The notes under the pieces were generated by a model, which worked only from the letters and a program-made list of their open reading frames with translations, searched no databases and was not told where the DNA came from. This document shows positions 36,808-46,001 of a DNA stretch of 64,000 bases, piece after piece (within the stretch, counting starts at the first letter, position 1; every line of letters starts with the position of its first letter). The stretch comes from Patiriisocius marinus. Lineage in GTDB: Bacteria > Bacteroidota > Bacteroidia > Flavobacteriales > Flavobacteriaceae. The position numbers were made by a program, and so were the translations under genes. Location of the stretch: NCBI RefSeq assembly GCF_008974325.1, contig NZ_BKCG01000001.1, positions 434,001 through 498,000 on the forward strand. The letters run 5' to 3'.

Positions 36808-38094
36808 CTACCTCAAATCAATCAATTCAACAGGCTTCCTACTCATTTTAGGGAATCTAATTACATTCAGCACTTTTTTGTCGTGAAATTCTACAGATGG
36901 TGTTACGCGTAATTTTGCTCTAAAATGATCTTTCACTTTCTGCAAAAATATTTCACTTTCAGCGGTAGTGGCAATCTTGATTAAAATTTCGTCTGTACCT
37001 ATATCGTTATGTGAAATTTCAATAACAAAACAATCAATTTCAGAAAAATCATTAAGTACATTATACATAGCAGGTGGATATAACGTTGTCCCTTTGTACT
37101 TAATCATTTGCTTTTTACGTCCCACAACTGGCCCTAATCGCATCGTGTTTCTTCCACAAGAGCAAGCATCAGTATGCGCTTGAACCATATCACCCGTTTT
37201 AAAGCGTAGTAATGGCATTGCTTCTACTCCCAAAGTAGTAATAACCAATTCACCAACTTCACCCTCTTTTACTGGCAATTTATCTTCATCTAAAATTTCA
37301 GCAATCAAAAGTTCTGGATGATGATGCCCTCCTTTATGCGCTTCACATTCATTAAAAGCTGTACTCATTTCTGTACTTGCATAGGTCGAAAACAACTCAA
37401 TCTCCCAGCTTTCCTTAATTTTTCTTGCAAGGGTATTATGCGTAAAATTCTGATTTCGAATAGGTTCACCTATACACAAAGCTCCTTTTACGCTACTTTT
37501 TGTTATATCAATGTTATTGGCCTGAGCAAATTCAATAAGCTTTAATAAAAATGATGGAACACAAATTAAATAAGTAGGCTCGAATTTCAAAATACTATCC
37601 CATTGCAATTCTGGAATACCAGATCCAACTCTAATTATTCCAGCTCCCAATTTTCGAGCACCTAAAAAATAAGCAAGCCCAGCCATAAACCTCCTGTCCA
37701 TTGTAGTCATCAACTGCATAACATCGTCAATTTTAACTCCAGAACACTCAAAGCTAATTGCTTCATTATATGCTAATCTATCTAGATCCTTGTCACTTAA
37801 AGCAAATGTAACAGGCTCACCAAGCGTTCCACTAGTAGTGACATAATCAATTATTTTACTTTTGGGAACACAGATAAAATCAGTGTTATTTTTCTGAAGT
37901 TGATCTTTTGTGGTAAGCGGAAGACTCCTTAAATCTTCTAACGTTTTTATAGCCGAAACATCAATACTTTTTTCCTCAAACAGATTTTTATAATAACCTG
38001 AATTGGTATTTATATAAGCTAGCATCTTTTGCAGTTCTGTTTCTTGGAATTGCTTTATTTCCGTCTTGGATGCTTGTTCAATTTTTGGGATCAT
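36808..38094 (-). CDS. PaaK-like acyl-activating enzyme (AMP-forming ligase)
   Basis: The 428-residue protein belongs to the adenylate-forming superfamily close to phenylacetate-CoA ligase. The phosphate-binding loop is TTSGTLGEPV (about residue 87), the acidic ATP motif lies at YASTEMSTAFNECEAH (about 240), and RFKTGDMVQAH precedes the C-terminal subdomain. In flexirubin clusters a ligase of this kind is thought to activate the aryl starter acid or another acid building block onto ACP or CoA; the substrate is inferred. It is the last gene of the cluster, 105 bp after the C45 gene, and its stop is 3 bp from the convergent XRE gene with no terminator between. Confidence 0.85.
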   Translation of the reverse strand: MIPKIEQASKTEIKQFQETELQKMLAYINTNSGYYKNLFEEKSIDVSAIKTLEDLRSLPLTTKDQLQKNNTDFICVPKSKIIDYVTTSGTLGEPVTFALSDKDLDRLAYNEAISFECSGVKIDDVMQLMTTMDRRFMAGLAYFLGARKLGAGIIRVGSGIPELQWDSILKFEPTYLICVPSFLLKLIEFAQANNIDITKSSVKGALCIGEPIRNQNFTHNTLARKIKESWEIELFSTYASTEMSTAFNECEAHKGGHHHPELLIAEILDEDKLPVKEGEVGELVITTLGVEAMPLLRFKTGDMVQAHTDACSCGRNTMRLGPVVGRKKQMIKYKGTTLYPPAMYNVLNDFSEIDCFVIEISHNDIGTDEILIKIATTAESEIFLQKVKDHFRAKLRVTPSVEFHDKKVLNVIRFPKMSRKPVELIDLR

Positions 38095-38199
38095 ACTTTT
38101 TATTCTGAAATTTTAGAGATGTATATTTTCATACAAACGCTGCTTTTTTGTGATAACAACTATTTTTAGGGAAGGTCTCGACGATGTTCAACCAGACAC

Positions 38200-39879
38200 C
38201 TATTTCATTTTATTTTGCGTCTTCTCAATATATTTTTCTAAGCGTTCTTTATCTGGAACCGTTGTTATCTCTTTTGTTGCCGAAATAGTAAAAGCATTTA
38301 AAGCTTCCTCGTACCGTTTTTGTTGATACAAATATCTTCCCTTTAAATAATGAGCTTTCCAATAATCTGGGTTTTTGGTTTGAAGTTCTATTAGCATAGT
38401 TTCTGATACATTAGTTTCCTCACTAATAGCACTCTCCATTGTTCGTTCAAGTACTCGGTATTCTTCATAATTTTTGTACGCTTCAGAATGCACAAACGGA
38501 TCTTCGGCAATTACTTTTTCAATATCGGCTAAAGTAGTCATTGCTGGATTTTTATCTCGGTTTGCAAACACTTTATTGAGGTCGTATGAAACAAACTCAC
38601 CTAATTGATACGGATTTGACGAAATCCAAACTTGGCGTTTTTCAGGTTTAAAGACGATTCCATGATGAGCTAGCAATTGGTTTAACGCTTTCTCATTTCC
38701 GAAGCCAATTTTCTCATCATTCAATCCTTCGCGATTGCGCAATAATGAAACTGCATCGACAACCGTCATTTTACCTTCGTCTTTTTGCAAAATCTCTTCC
38801 ATTCTATCAAAACGGTATTTACTATGACTCTCTAAAATACTTTTAGCATTTCGTTTATCCTCTTTAAAGGCTTCACTTTGAAAATGATTACTACAAACTA
38901 ATTGATTGTTATTCACTACATCATAAACTCCAAAATTACTTGGCGCTACTTCAATTAAAATAGCCTTACCATCTGCTGCACTACCTACCATAATACTTTC
39001 GCTTACAAAAACCTCCCGTTTTTTAGCAATCGCAATAGCCTCTTCAATGGTGGTTGCGTATTGCAAAATCTCTCTACTTACAATTGAAATAGGGGTTTTA
39101 GCAATTAGCGGCACTTTAGACTTAGATGCGTTTATAGTTACTGTCAATCCTGCAAGATTCATCCCTGAAGTCACTCCTGTAAATCCACCCCAAGTTATAC
39201 TCATATATGGATTTCCTTGATCCGGGTTTATAAATGCTATAATTTTTTGTTCTGCAAACTCATCTCCTGCATAAAAATCGAAATTACGTGCAATCAACAA
39301 TTCGCCATCATCGGTTTTGTCACCCCAAGCCGCAAAAGAAGAACAGCCTACTAAAGCTAAGTCTTGCAAAGCGTGCCCTATATCGTGTGCACTGTGTAAA
39401 TAAAGGGAACGTAAGTACGGTGGTGCAATGGTGTTAAATTCATCAAGCGCAAATCTTGAAACACCGAATATTTCGGCTTTAAACTCCGGCTGAACGTGTT
39501 TATACATTTTACGATTGTACCACTTTAAAAAGCTTCGTAAAAATGACTGCCAAGTAGTGGAAGGCACAAGATCATTTACTTTAGTTATAAAAACTCTCTC
39601 TTGAATTTCAATGAGTTCTCTAGTAAGGCTTCCCATTAATAGTCCGCGCTCTAAAGGATCACCTTCAACATAAAGTTCCCATAGGCCGTGTTCATTTTTA
39701 GTTAAAAAACTATTACCTGCATAATAAGTACTATCATTTACCCTTACTCTAGAAGGAATAGCTGCATTGTAAGTGCTAACATCTGGCAAGTCGTTAAGTG
39801 ATTTATTAATTCCACAAGACGAGAAAAGCAGTAGTATTAACACATTTAAAAAAAGAACAAAACCTTTGAGTTTATCCAT
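38200..39879 (-). CDS. C45-like Ntn hydrolase/acyltransferase lipoprotein with TPR tail
   Basis: A 559-residue predicted lipoprotein (signal ending FSSC, C22) of the acyl-CoA:6-aminopenicillanate acyltransferase/C45 family. These proteins self-cleave to expose an N-terminal Cys nucleophile; the site is probably the Gly-Cys in LALVGCSSFAAWG (about residue 179). It is followed by the conserved ARNFDFYAG and, later, NASKSKVPL. The last about 70 residues look like a TPR pair (YLYQQKRYEEALNAFTISA). Such genes recur in flexirubin clusters; a role in acyl transfer or hydrolysis at the outer membrane is inferred. It overlaps the cupin-like gene by 8 bp. Confidence 0.8.
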   Translation of the reverse strand: MDKLKGFVLFLNVLILLLFSSCGINKSLNDLPDVSTYNAAIPSRVRVNDSTYYAGNSFLTKNEHGLWELYVEGDPLERGLLMGSLTRELIEIQERVFITKVNDLVPSTTWQSFLRSFLKWYNRKMYKHVQPEFKAEIFGVSRFALDEFNTIAPPYLRSLYLHSAHDIGHALQDLALVGCSSFAAWGDKTDDGELLIARNFDFYAGDEFAEQKIIAFINPDQGNPYMSITWGGFTGVTSGMNLAGLTVTINASKSKVPLIAKTPISIVSREILQYATTIEEAIAIAKKREVFVSESIMVGSAADGKAILIEVAPSNFGVYDVVNNNQLVCSNHFQSEAFKEDKRNAKSILESHSKYRFDRMEEILQKDEGKMTVVDAVSLLRNREGLNDEKIGFGNEKALNQLLAHHGIVFKPEKRQVWISSNPYQLGEFVSYDLNKVFANRDKNPAMTTLADIEKVIAEDPFVHSEAYKNYEEYRVLERTMESAISEETNVSETMLIELQTKNPDYWKAHYLKGRYLYQQKRYEEALNAFTISATKEITTVPDKERLEKYIEKTQNKMK

Positions 39880-40756
39880 TTTTATGGCGTTTGTGATAAT
39901 TTTTATTGACTTTTCTCACCATTTTCTTCTCTTTATAATCCGTCCATTTAGTTCCAAATGTATAACGTAGTAAATTTTCTACATTTCTAAGAATAGTAAC
40001 ATTATAAAGCATTGTTCCAAGACCTTTTAAGTTACGCTGAAATGCTCTTAACGTAATTGAAAAACCTCCATCTAAATATTTTATGTAATGCCAATATGCT
40101 GGAGGCATATATAATGCATCGCCGTGTTCCATAAAAACCTCGATAGCCTCAAGATCTTGCAAAGCTGGATATTTTTCAAAATCTGGATTGTCTAAATCTA
40201 TAGATTCTAAACCGTGAATACTCCAAGGCACTTGGTACATATTTTTAGATTGCGAAGGTGGAAATAACCATACACGCTTATGTCCATGAAAATGAAAATG
40301 CACTAGATTTGCAACATCCATATCGTAATGAGGCACAACATTACTTCCTTCTCCTCCAAAAAACATTACTGGTAGCCGCTTAAAAAACTTCAAACCAATT
40401 TCCGGATATTTAATATCTTCTATAAGTATAGGAAGCTTTTTTAAGGTATCATAAAAGAAGATACGAAGATCAGTGGGTTGAGTCTTTAATATTTCTAAGT
40501 AATCATAAAGGCGCATTTCAGTAACTGGAACTGCACTTTTTTGTTTTCCTTTAGTAGGTTCATTATTGTATAATGGCACCACCGTTTCTCCAGCTAAAGA
40601 TTGTATATAATCTAAATTCCATTTTTCATAAGCAGGCCAATTTTTAGTCCAACTTTTTTTAATAAGCACAGGCTGTTTATTAAGGTAGTGGGTAACAAAA
40701 TCTTCTTTAGAGAGTTCATTTACTGTCACTATTAGTTTTGTTTTAATGGTTCCCAT
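39872..40756 (-). CDS. cupin-like/JmjC-type putative oxygenase
   Basis: A 294-residue cytoplasmic protein of the cupin_8 (JmjC-like) type. The predicted Fe(II) triad is H143 and D145 (PHYDMD) plus H223 (AYWHYIKYL). The fold hallmarks FFGGEGSNVVPHYD and DALYMPPAYWHY are present. Members of this family are Fe(II)/2-oxoglutarate oxygenases, usually hydroxylases. In the pigment cluster it could hydroxylate the aromatic ring or chain, or modify a protein; neither is shown. It lies 8 bp after the FAD oxidoreductase gene and overlaps the C45 gene. Confidence 0.8.
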   Translation of the reverse strand: MGTIKTKLIVTVNELSKEDFVTHYLNKQPVLIKKSWTKNWPAYEKWNLDYIQSLAGETVVPLYNNEPTKGKQKSAVPVTEMRLYDYLEILKTQPTDLRIFFYDTLKKLPILIEDIKYPEIGLKFFKRLPVMFFGGEGSNVVPHYDMDVANLVHFHFHGHKRVWLFPPSQSKNMYQVPWSIHGLESIDLDNPDFEKYPALQDLEAIEVFMEHGDALYMPPAYWHYIKYLDGGFSITLRAFQRNLKGLGTMLYNVTILRNVENLLRYTFGTKWTDYKEKKMVRKVNKNYHKRHKNG

Positions 40757-40764
40757 ATACTTGA

Positions 40765-42300
40765 TTAAGTTGTTATTGTTTCACTAGCTTTCTGTACTTT
40801 ATCTACTAAATATTCTTGTCCTAAAATTGCTGAACACGTTAGCATTCCACTAATTGTAACCCCTAAAATTCCGTGCATATTTAAACTTGCCCCTGTAAAA
40901 TAGAGATTTTTAATTTTAGTTTTGGGTGATATCATAGACTGCATGCTATTGCTTACATCCTTAACATACCCATACATTGCACCTTCATTACACGCAATAT
41001 AATCGCGATACGAAAGTGGTGTAGAAGAATAAACCGATTTAATACAAGAGCGAATGTTTGGAAACTTCTTCTCTAACTCTTTCAACAGAACCTCCTCTTT
41101 TTCTTTTTTAAACTGCTCGTAGGTTTGCCCTCTTTCATTTTTATTTGCTGCAGTATTAAAAGTATCACCCCATTGAGCGACTTCATCAAAATGCATATAG
41201 GTCATTACCGTTATGGTATCTCCATAACCATCGCTATTTTTTCTAGTTCCCATAGAAACCATATAACTTTCTGGCCAATTTTCCTCTTCGTAATGCAACA
41301 CATCCCAAACCCTATTAGCATCCTTATAATGGTAATGGTTTTTATTCATGTAAGGGAATGTGCCTGGCTTTAACACAATGTACAAACTAAAAGCTGCAAC
41401 AGTGCTTTTTATATCTTCGATTCGTTTAACATATGATTTTCTTAAATGCTCAGAACCAATCATTTTAATAGTGAGCTTAGGCTCAATATTAGAAATAAAC
41501 AGATCGCCGTATAGTGTCTTTCCTCCAGAAACTTCAACAGCTTTCACCATTTTATCTTCCATTATAAAATTGACTACCTCATGTCGTTTATAGGCTTCAC
41601 CACCGTGTTCTTTAAGTCGTTTTAATAATGCTTTAGTTATTTGAGACCCACCATTTACACAACGATAACTACTTTCAATATAACTGTTAACCGAAAGTGC
41701 ATGTACAAAAAACGGCGTCAAATTACCATCTCCTGCGTATAATAAATTAGAACCTGCAAGTACCGCCTGGAGCTTTTTATTAGTTGTAATAGCTGAAATA
41801 AACTCTTTCGCACTCGTGCTAAAAAGATCGTTATCACTATAATTAGGCGCACCATTCGCTACATTATATAATGGAAAACTAGAGCAGGTTGTTTTTAATT
41901 TTTCACAATAAAACCTAATAGATTCCTCTTCCTCAGGAAAATCAACTAATAAATTTTGAATAAAATTTTCATAACCTTGCGCGTGTGGATACTCTTTTGG
42001 GTCATTATCAAATGATATAATATCGAAACCATCTTCGTCCATTCGTTTCCACGCTATGTCATCATAAATCCCTAAATACTTAAAATATTTGTATAGATTT
42101 TGTCCTTCTTCAAGCCCACCTACATAATGTACTCCAGTGTCAAAAATTGTTTTATCCCTTGAAAAAGTTTGAAGATTCCCGCCAAACTGGTTATTCTTTT
42201 CTAACACACAAACGCTCTTTCCCTCCTTAGCAAGTACAATAGCAGAAACCAATCCACCCATACCGCTACCCACAATTACAACGTCGTACCTATCTTTCAT
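40765..42300 (-). CDS. FAD-dependent oxidoreductase (CrtI/CrtISO/retinol-saturase-like)
   Basis: A 511-residue flavoprotein with an N-terminal dinucleotide fold VIVGSGMGGLVSA (GxGxxG at 11-16), and EKNNQFGGNLQTF, a hallmark of phytoene-desaturase/carotenoid-isomerase relatives. The C-terminal FAD motif reads LYFTGASLNMHGILGVTISG. In the cluster it may desaturate, isomerise or oxidise the polyene or the resorcinol precursor. The exact reaction is unknown. Its ATG overlaps the stop of the MMPL fusion gene (ATGA), which suggests translational coupling. Confidence 0.85.
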   Translation of the reverse strand: MKDRYDVVIVGSGMGGLVSAIVLAKEGKSVCVLEKNNQFGGNLQTFSRDKTIFDTGVHYVGGLEEGQNLYKYFKYLGIYDDIAWKRMDEDGFDIISFDNDPKEYPHAQGYENFIQNLLVDFPEEEESIRFYCEKLKTTCSSFPLYNVANGAPNYSDNDLFSTSAKEFISAITTNKKLQAVLAGSNLLYAGDGNLTPFFVHALSVNSYIESSYRCVNGGSQITKALLKRLKEHGGEAYKRHEVVNFIMEDKMVKAVEVSGGKTLYGDLFISNIEPKLTIKMIGSEHLRKSYVKRIEDIKSTVAAFSLYIVLKPGTFPYMNKNHYHYKDANRVWDVLHYEEENWPESYMVSMGTRKNSDGYGDTITVMTYMHFDEVAQWGDTFNTAANKNERGQTYEQFKKEKEEVLLKELEKKFPNIRSCIKSVYSSTPLSYRDYIACNEGAMYGYVKDVSNSMQSMISPKTKIKNLYFTGASLNMHGILGVTISGMLTCSAILGQEYLVDKVQKASETITT

Positions 42301-45300
42301 TTACTTGTATTTTTAAAAACACTTAATGTAGTTGAAGTTTCCATTAATTCAAACCCATCAAAAATGGTTTGCGATTTAGTGTCAAGCTGAGGGGAATGTA
42401 GTAAAAATATAAAATTTAGTGATTGAAATGAAATTGGCTTTAGTTTCACTTCGGAAATATTAATACCATTAACAATGAGTACATCAAAAACCCCATGTTC
42501 TATTGCCGAAAAACTATTGACAAAAAATAGTTTTCGTTCGGTATTAGTAATAAAACTATTTTTAAGTGTTTGTAACAACTCCTCATTACTTACAACTTGC
42601 GTTATTTTACGTTGTGCTCCATCTAGTGCTAGCAAGAAACTAAGTGCCCCTGTATCATTTGACAACTGAAGTATAGATGCAGTAGCAGGAATTGTATTTA
42701 TTATTGAATAATATGCTTGTTTATTGACTTTTAATTCTTGCTTAACTTTACGACAAATATCTTGACCTTTAAACCTATAATCTTCTAAAATAGTTTTATA
42801 AAAATACGTAGGCGACTCTATAGTATTTCTAAATCTGAAAAACTCTTTTCTAAAATAGGCTGTGATATTTTTAGTTTTAGCACTATAATTATCCCCAAAT
42901 TGGGTTGCTTCGTGAGGAATTCTTTTTAAAATCTCTACGGAAATTTTCCCGTCTTTTATAATAAAACTTCCTTTTGGTAAAACTTCTGAATTACCGTGAA
43001 TTAAAACAGGAATTATATCGAGTTTTAAAGTTTCGGCTAAGAAAAAAGCTCCTTTATGAAAGCGTTTCACTCTATTGGTTTTAGAACGGGTACCTTCCGG
43101 AAATGCGATTAACGAATATCCTTGATCTACTTTAGGCTGTAAATGTGCTACAGCTTCTTCAATACCTTTAGAAACTGGATAAAAGCCCGCAAGTTTTACA
43201 GCACGCCCAAAAATAGGCGAATTGTACACCCAATCATTCACTAGAAAAATAAGCTTTGGTGTTAGCATTCCTATTGCAAGAATATCTAAAAACGACGTAT
43301 GATTAGCAATTAAAAATGCAGGTTTTATAAAAGTTTCATTGTGTGGATTCAAAACTGTTTTATCCACAAATGGATTTGTATAAAGTACCGATTTCATCAA
43401 CTTAGAAATAAGTTTATGAAAAACTGGCATCGATTTCTTTTTAGAAAAAGGAAGTATTGGGATGAGTAATACTCCTAATATTGATAATAAAAATGCTCCA
43501 AGTCCAAAATAAGTAAACGACAGTATCGAGTGAATTAAATATCGCACATGAATAGGCCTCTTATTTCGGCTACCTATAAACAGTTTAAACAATAAAGGCT
43601 GCAGTGTAAATGCAAGTATCATGGCCATTAAAATACCAATGATTGAAACTATCGAAATTGTATATAATGCAGGATGTTTAGCAAAAATGAGTACTCCTAT
43701 TCCTAGAATTGTAGTTAAAACTGAAAGTAATATCGAAGTTTTATGTGTCGCTAATGCAGGCTCGCCAGTCTTCAATTCGTGTAACAGGCCATTGGTAACA
43801 AATATGGAATAGTCAATCCCAAGACCAAAAATGAATGTTGAAATAATAATATTAAAAATATTAAACTGAATATCCAAAACTCCCATTATTCCAATGGTAA
43901 CAAGCCAAGTTAAAAACACAGGTAAAACTGTTACAAGTGTCAACGAAAGACTTCGGTAGAAAAGTAAAAGCAACACGATAACGACAATTAACGAGTATCC
44001 AATAAGTTTATTAAAATCATCACGTAATGAACCAAGTAGAGATTCATTCATGGCTTTTCGGTCAATTAACACCATATTTTCAAACCCTTCAAAAGCATCT
44101 TCCACTTCTGGAATTTGTGCTTCATCTAACTTAATAATTGAATTTGCAGTATATAAACCATCACGTTCGTTTACAAAATCGTCTAAATTAATTGCTGGAA
44201 GCTCATCGAAAGCTTCAGGAGATAAGGGTTTAAAATTATTATCTAGTGTTTTGTAAAATGTATTAAATGTGGTTGGCTTAAAACCTAAAGCAGCACTACT
44301 TTCTATTAAATCACTTTTAAAAGTTTCTTTCTTTTCAATTGTCCAAAAACGATTCCAGCGATTGATGTTTTCTTGTTGCTTACTTTCAGAATTTACAATA
44401 GCTGAGACACTACTATAATCTTTAATAACGCCTTGGTTTTTAAGTGCTTTTAACTTTAAAAATATCGCATCATTAACTTGCAACACACTATCTTCAGCCG
44501 AGCTATAACCAATAGCATATAATGATTTAGACTCAATATTGGTAAGTGCATCAAGGGTTTTCTTAGCCTCTTTAAAGTCCTGCGGTTCGTAATTAAGAGT
44601 TTCTAAATCATTATTAAACTTTACTGTATTATAAGTAAACAAACTCATCACACATAAACCAGCAACGCTTACTAGAATAATTTTATTTTTTTCAAATGAA
44701 TAATTTGAAATACGATCAAGAATATTTCTTTTAACTGAAACACTACGAGCGGAATCTTTTGCGCTGTTTTTATACATCTGAGGAATGAATAACAATGCTA
44801 CAATTGAAGCTGTAATAACACTTACTGCAGCGAAAATCCCTAAATCCTGCAATGCTTGAGAGTCTAAAAACAAAAGACATAAAAATGCCAAAGCAGTTGT
44901 GAGCGAACTCATCAAGATGGGTTTTGCTATTTCTTTGTAGAGTTGTTTAATATTAGACTCGTTTCTAATATGAGTTAATATATGTAATGAATAATCGAGA
45001 GTAACACCCAATAAAATGGAACCAATTCCAAGGGATATAGCCGAAATTTGATGGCGAATTAAATAAAGCACAGCAATGGATACTAAAGCACCTACTATAG
45101 TTGGTGCAAATAGAATTAACGGGATATATATTTTACGATAAAATAGGATGAAAATTAACATCAATACTGTTAAAGCAATTCCTAATGTTAATTGGATGTC
45201 GCCTTTAATTTGTCGAGCATTTTCCACAGCTAATAAAGCTGCTCCGTAGTATTTGAGATTCGCTTTATTTTCAAACTGTGTGTTTAAAGAAGAACGGATA

Positions 45301-46001
45301 CTATATAAAATATTTGTAAAAACCTCATTATTTGCCGCATCATCTGCTGCATATTGTGGCGTTATAAATAAAAGCACATGCTCCTCATCTTTAGAAACTA
45401 AATAGCCATTTTTTATAGTAAAATCGTCTCCAACATTAAGTTCTTGTAGCTTTTTTAAACCCATAAATGATAAACTTAATGGATCTCTAATAATTGACTT
45501 TTTCGCTATAATCCCAGAAGGAGATATTAGAGTTTTATAATTTGACTCCGTTAGCGAAGCAATACTATCGCTGTTTAACCTATTAGCCAAACTTATATAA
45601 TCTGCTTCGTCTAAAAATTGCGGAAGATTTTTATAAATAAAATCTAGCGTAAGATCAATACCATTATCTCCCACAGCACCATCAACTTGTTGAACATACA
45701 TTGATGCTGAACGTTGTAGACTGTCTAAATACACCGTAGCGTAGTCAGTAGCATTGTCAATAGTCCCATCTTTTTGTTTTGAAATGGTGACAATTATTTT
45801 ATCTGAAAAGTTAACTGATTTTAATATTTTCTGAAGGGCTCTTGTTTCTTCGGTTGCAGGAAGAAGCTTCATTATATCCTCTTCAAAAGTTATTCTTGAA
45901 GCAGTAAAACCTATAATTGTAATCGCTAAAAAAGCAAGCAATAAAGCGACTAACCTGTGCTGTTTTATCTTAGTGAAAGTATGATAAAAAAAACTATCCA
46001 T
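42297..46001 (-). CDS. MMPL exporter - PlsC acyltransferase - Rossmann domain fusion
   Basis: From the ATG at 45999-46001 the product is 1234 residues with three parts. Residues 1-840 form an MMPL/RND-like exporter with two six-helix halves, each with a DYS motif (LDYSLHILTHI, IDYSIFVTNGL) and a large outer loop. About 880-1060 is a PlsC/LPLAT domain with NHTSFLD (about 899) and FPEGTRS (about 965). The last about 165 residues resemble a Rossmann methyltransferase, but the usual glycine loop is replaced by LQLSNDTGALSFLLAL. Such a protein could acylate or ester-link the pigment and move it across the inner membrane. It overlaps the glycosyltransferase-like gene by 8 bp. Confidence 0.83.
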   Translation of the reverse strand: MDSFFYHTFTKIKQHRLVALLLAFLAITIIGFTASRITFEEDIMKLLPATEETRALQKILKSVNFSDKIIVTISKQKDGTIDNATDYATVYLDSLQRSASMYVQQVDGAVGDNGIDLTLDFIYKNLPQFLDEADYISLANRLNSDSIASLTESNYKTLISPSGIIAKKSIIRDPLSLSFMGLKKLQELNVGDDFTIKNGYLVSKDEEHVLLFITPQYAADDAANNEVFTNILYSIRSSLNTQFENKANLKYYGAALLAVENARQIKGDIQLTLGIALTVLMLIFILFYRKIYIPLILFAPTIVGALVSIAVLYLIRHQISAISLGIGSILLGVTLDYSLHILTHIRNESNIKQLYKEIAKPILMSSLTTALAFLCLLFLDSQALQDLGIFAAVSVITASIVALLFIPQMYKNSAKDSARSVSVKRNILDRISNYSFEKNKIILVSVAGLCVMSLFTYNTVKFNNDLETLNYEPQDFKEAKKTLDALTNIESKSLYAIGYSSAEDSVLQVNDAIFLKLKALKNQGVIKDYSSVSAIVNSESKQQENINRWNRFWTIEKKETFKSDLIESSAALGFKPTTFNTFYKTLDNNFKPLSPEAFDELPAINLDDFVNERDGLYTANSIIKLDEAQIPEVEDAFEGFENMVLIDRKAMNESLLGSLRDDFNKLIGYSLIVVIVLLLLFYRSLSLTLVTVLPVFLTWLVTIGIMGVLDIQFNIFNIIISTFIFGLGIDYSIFVTNGLLHELKTGEPALATHKTSILLSVLTTILGIGVLIFAKHPALYTISIVSIIGILMAMILAFTLQPLLFKLFIGSRNKRPIHVRYLIHSILSFTYFGLGAFLLSILGVLLIPILPFSKKKSMPVFHKLISKLMKSVLYTNPFVDKTVLNPHNETFIKPAFLIANHTSFLDILAIGMLTPKLIFLVNDWVYNSPIFGRAVKLAGFYPVSKGIEEAVAHLQPKVDQGYSLIAFPEGTRSKTNRVKRFHKGAFFLAETLKLDIIPVLIHGNSEVLPKGSFIIKDGKISVEILKRIPHEATQFGDNYSAKTKNITAYFRKEFFRFRNTIESPTYFYKTILEDYRFKGQDICRKVKQELKVNKQAYYSIINTIPATASILQLSNDTGALSFLLALDGAQRKITQVVSNEELLQTLKNSFITNTERKLFFVNSFSAIEHGVFDVLIVNGINISEVKLKPISFQSLNFIFLLHSPQLDTKSQTIFDGFELMETSTTLSVFKNTSK

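Noticed and set aside
38115-38140. short TGTAT/ATACA repeat upstream of the ligase gene as an operator
   Set aside because: Five-base arms are expected by chance in A/T-rich spacers and there is no clear promoter next to it.
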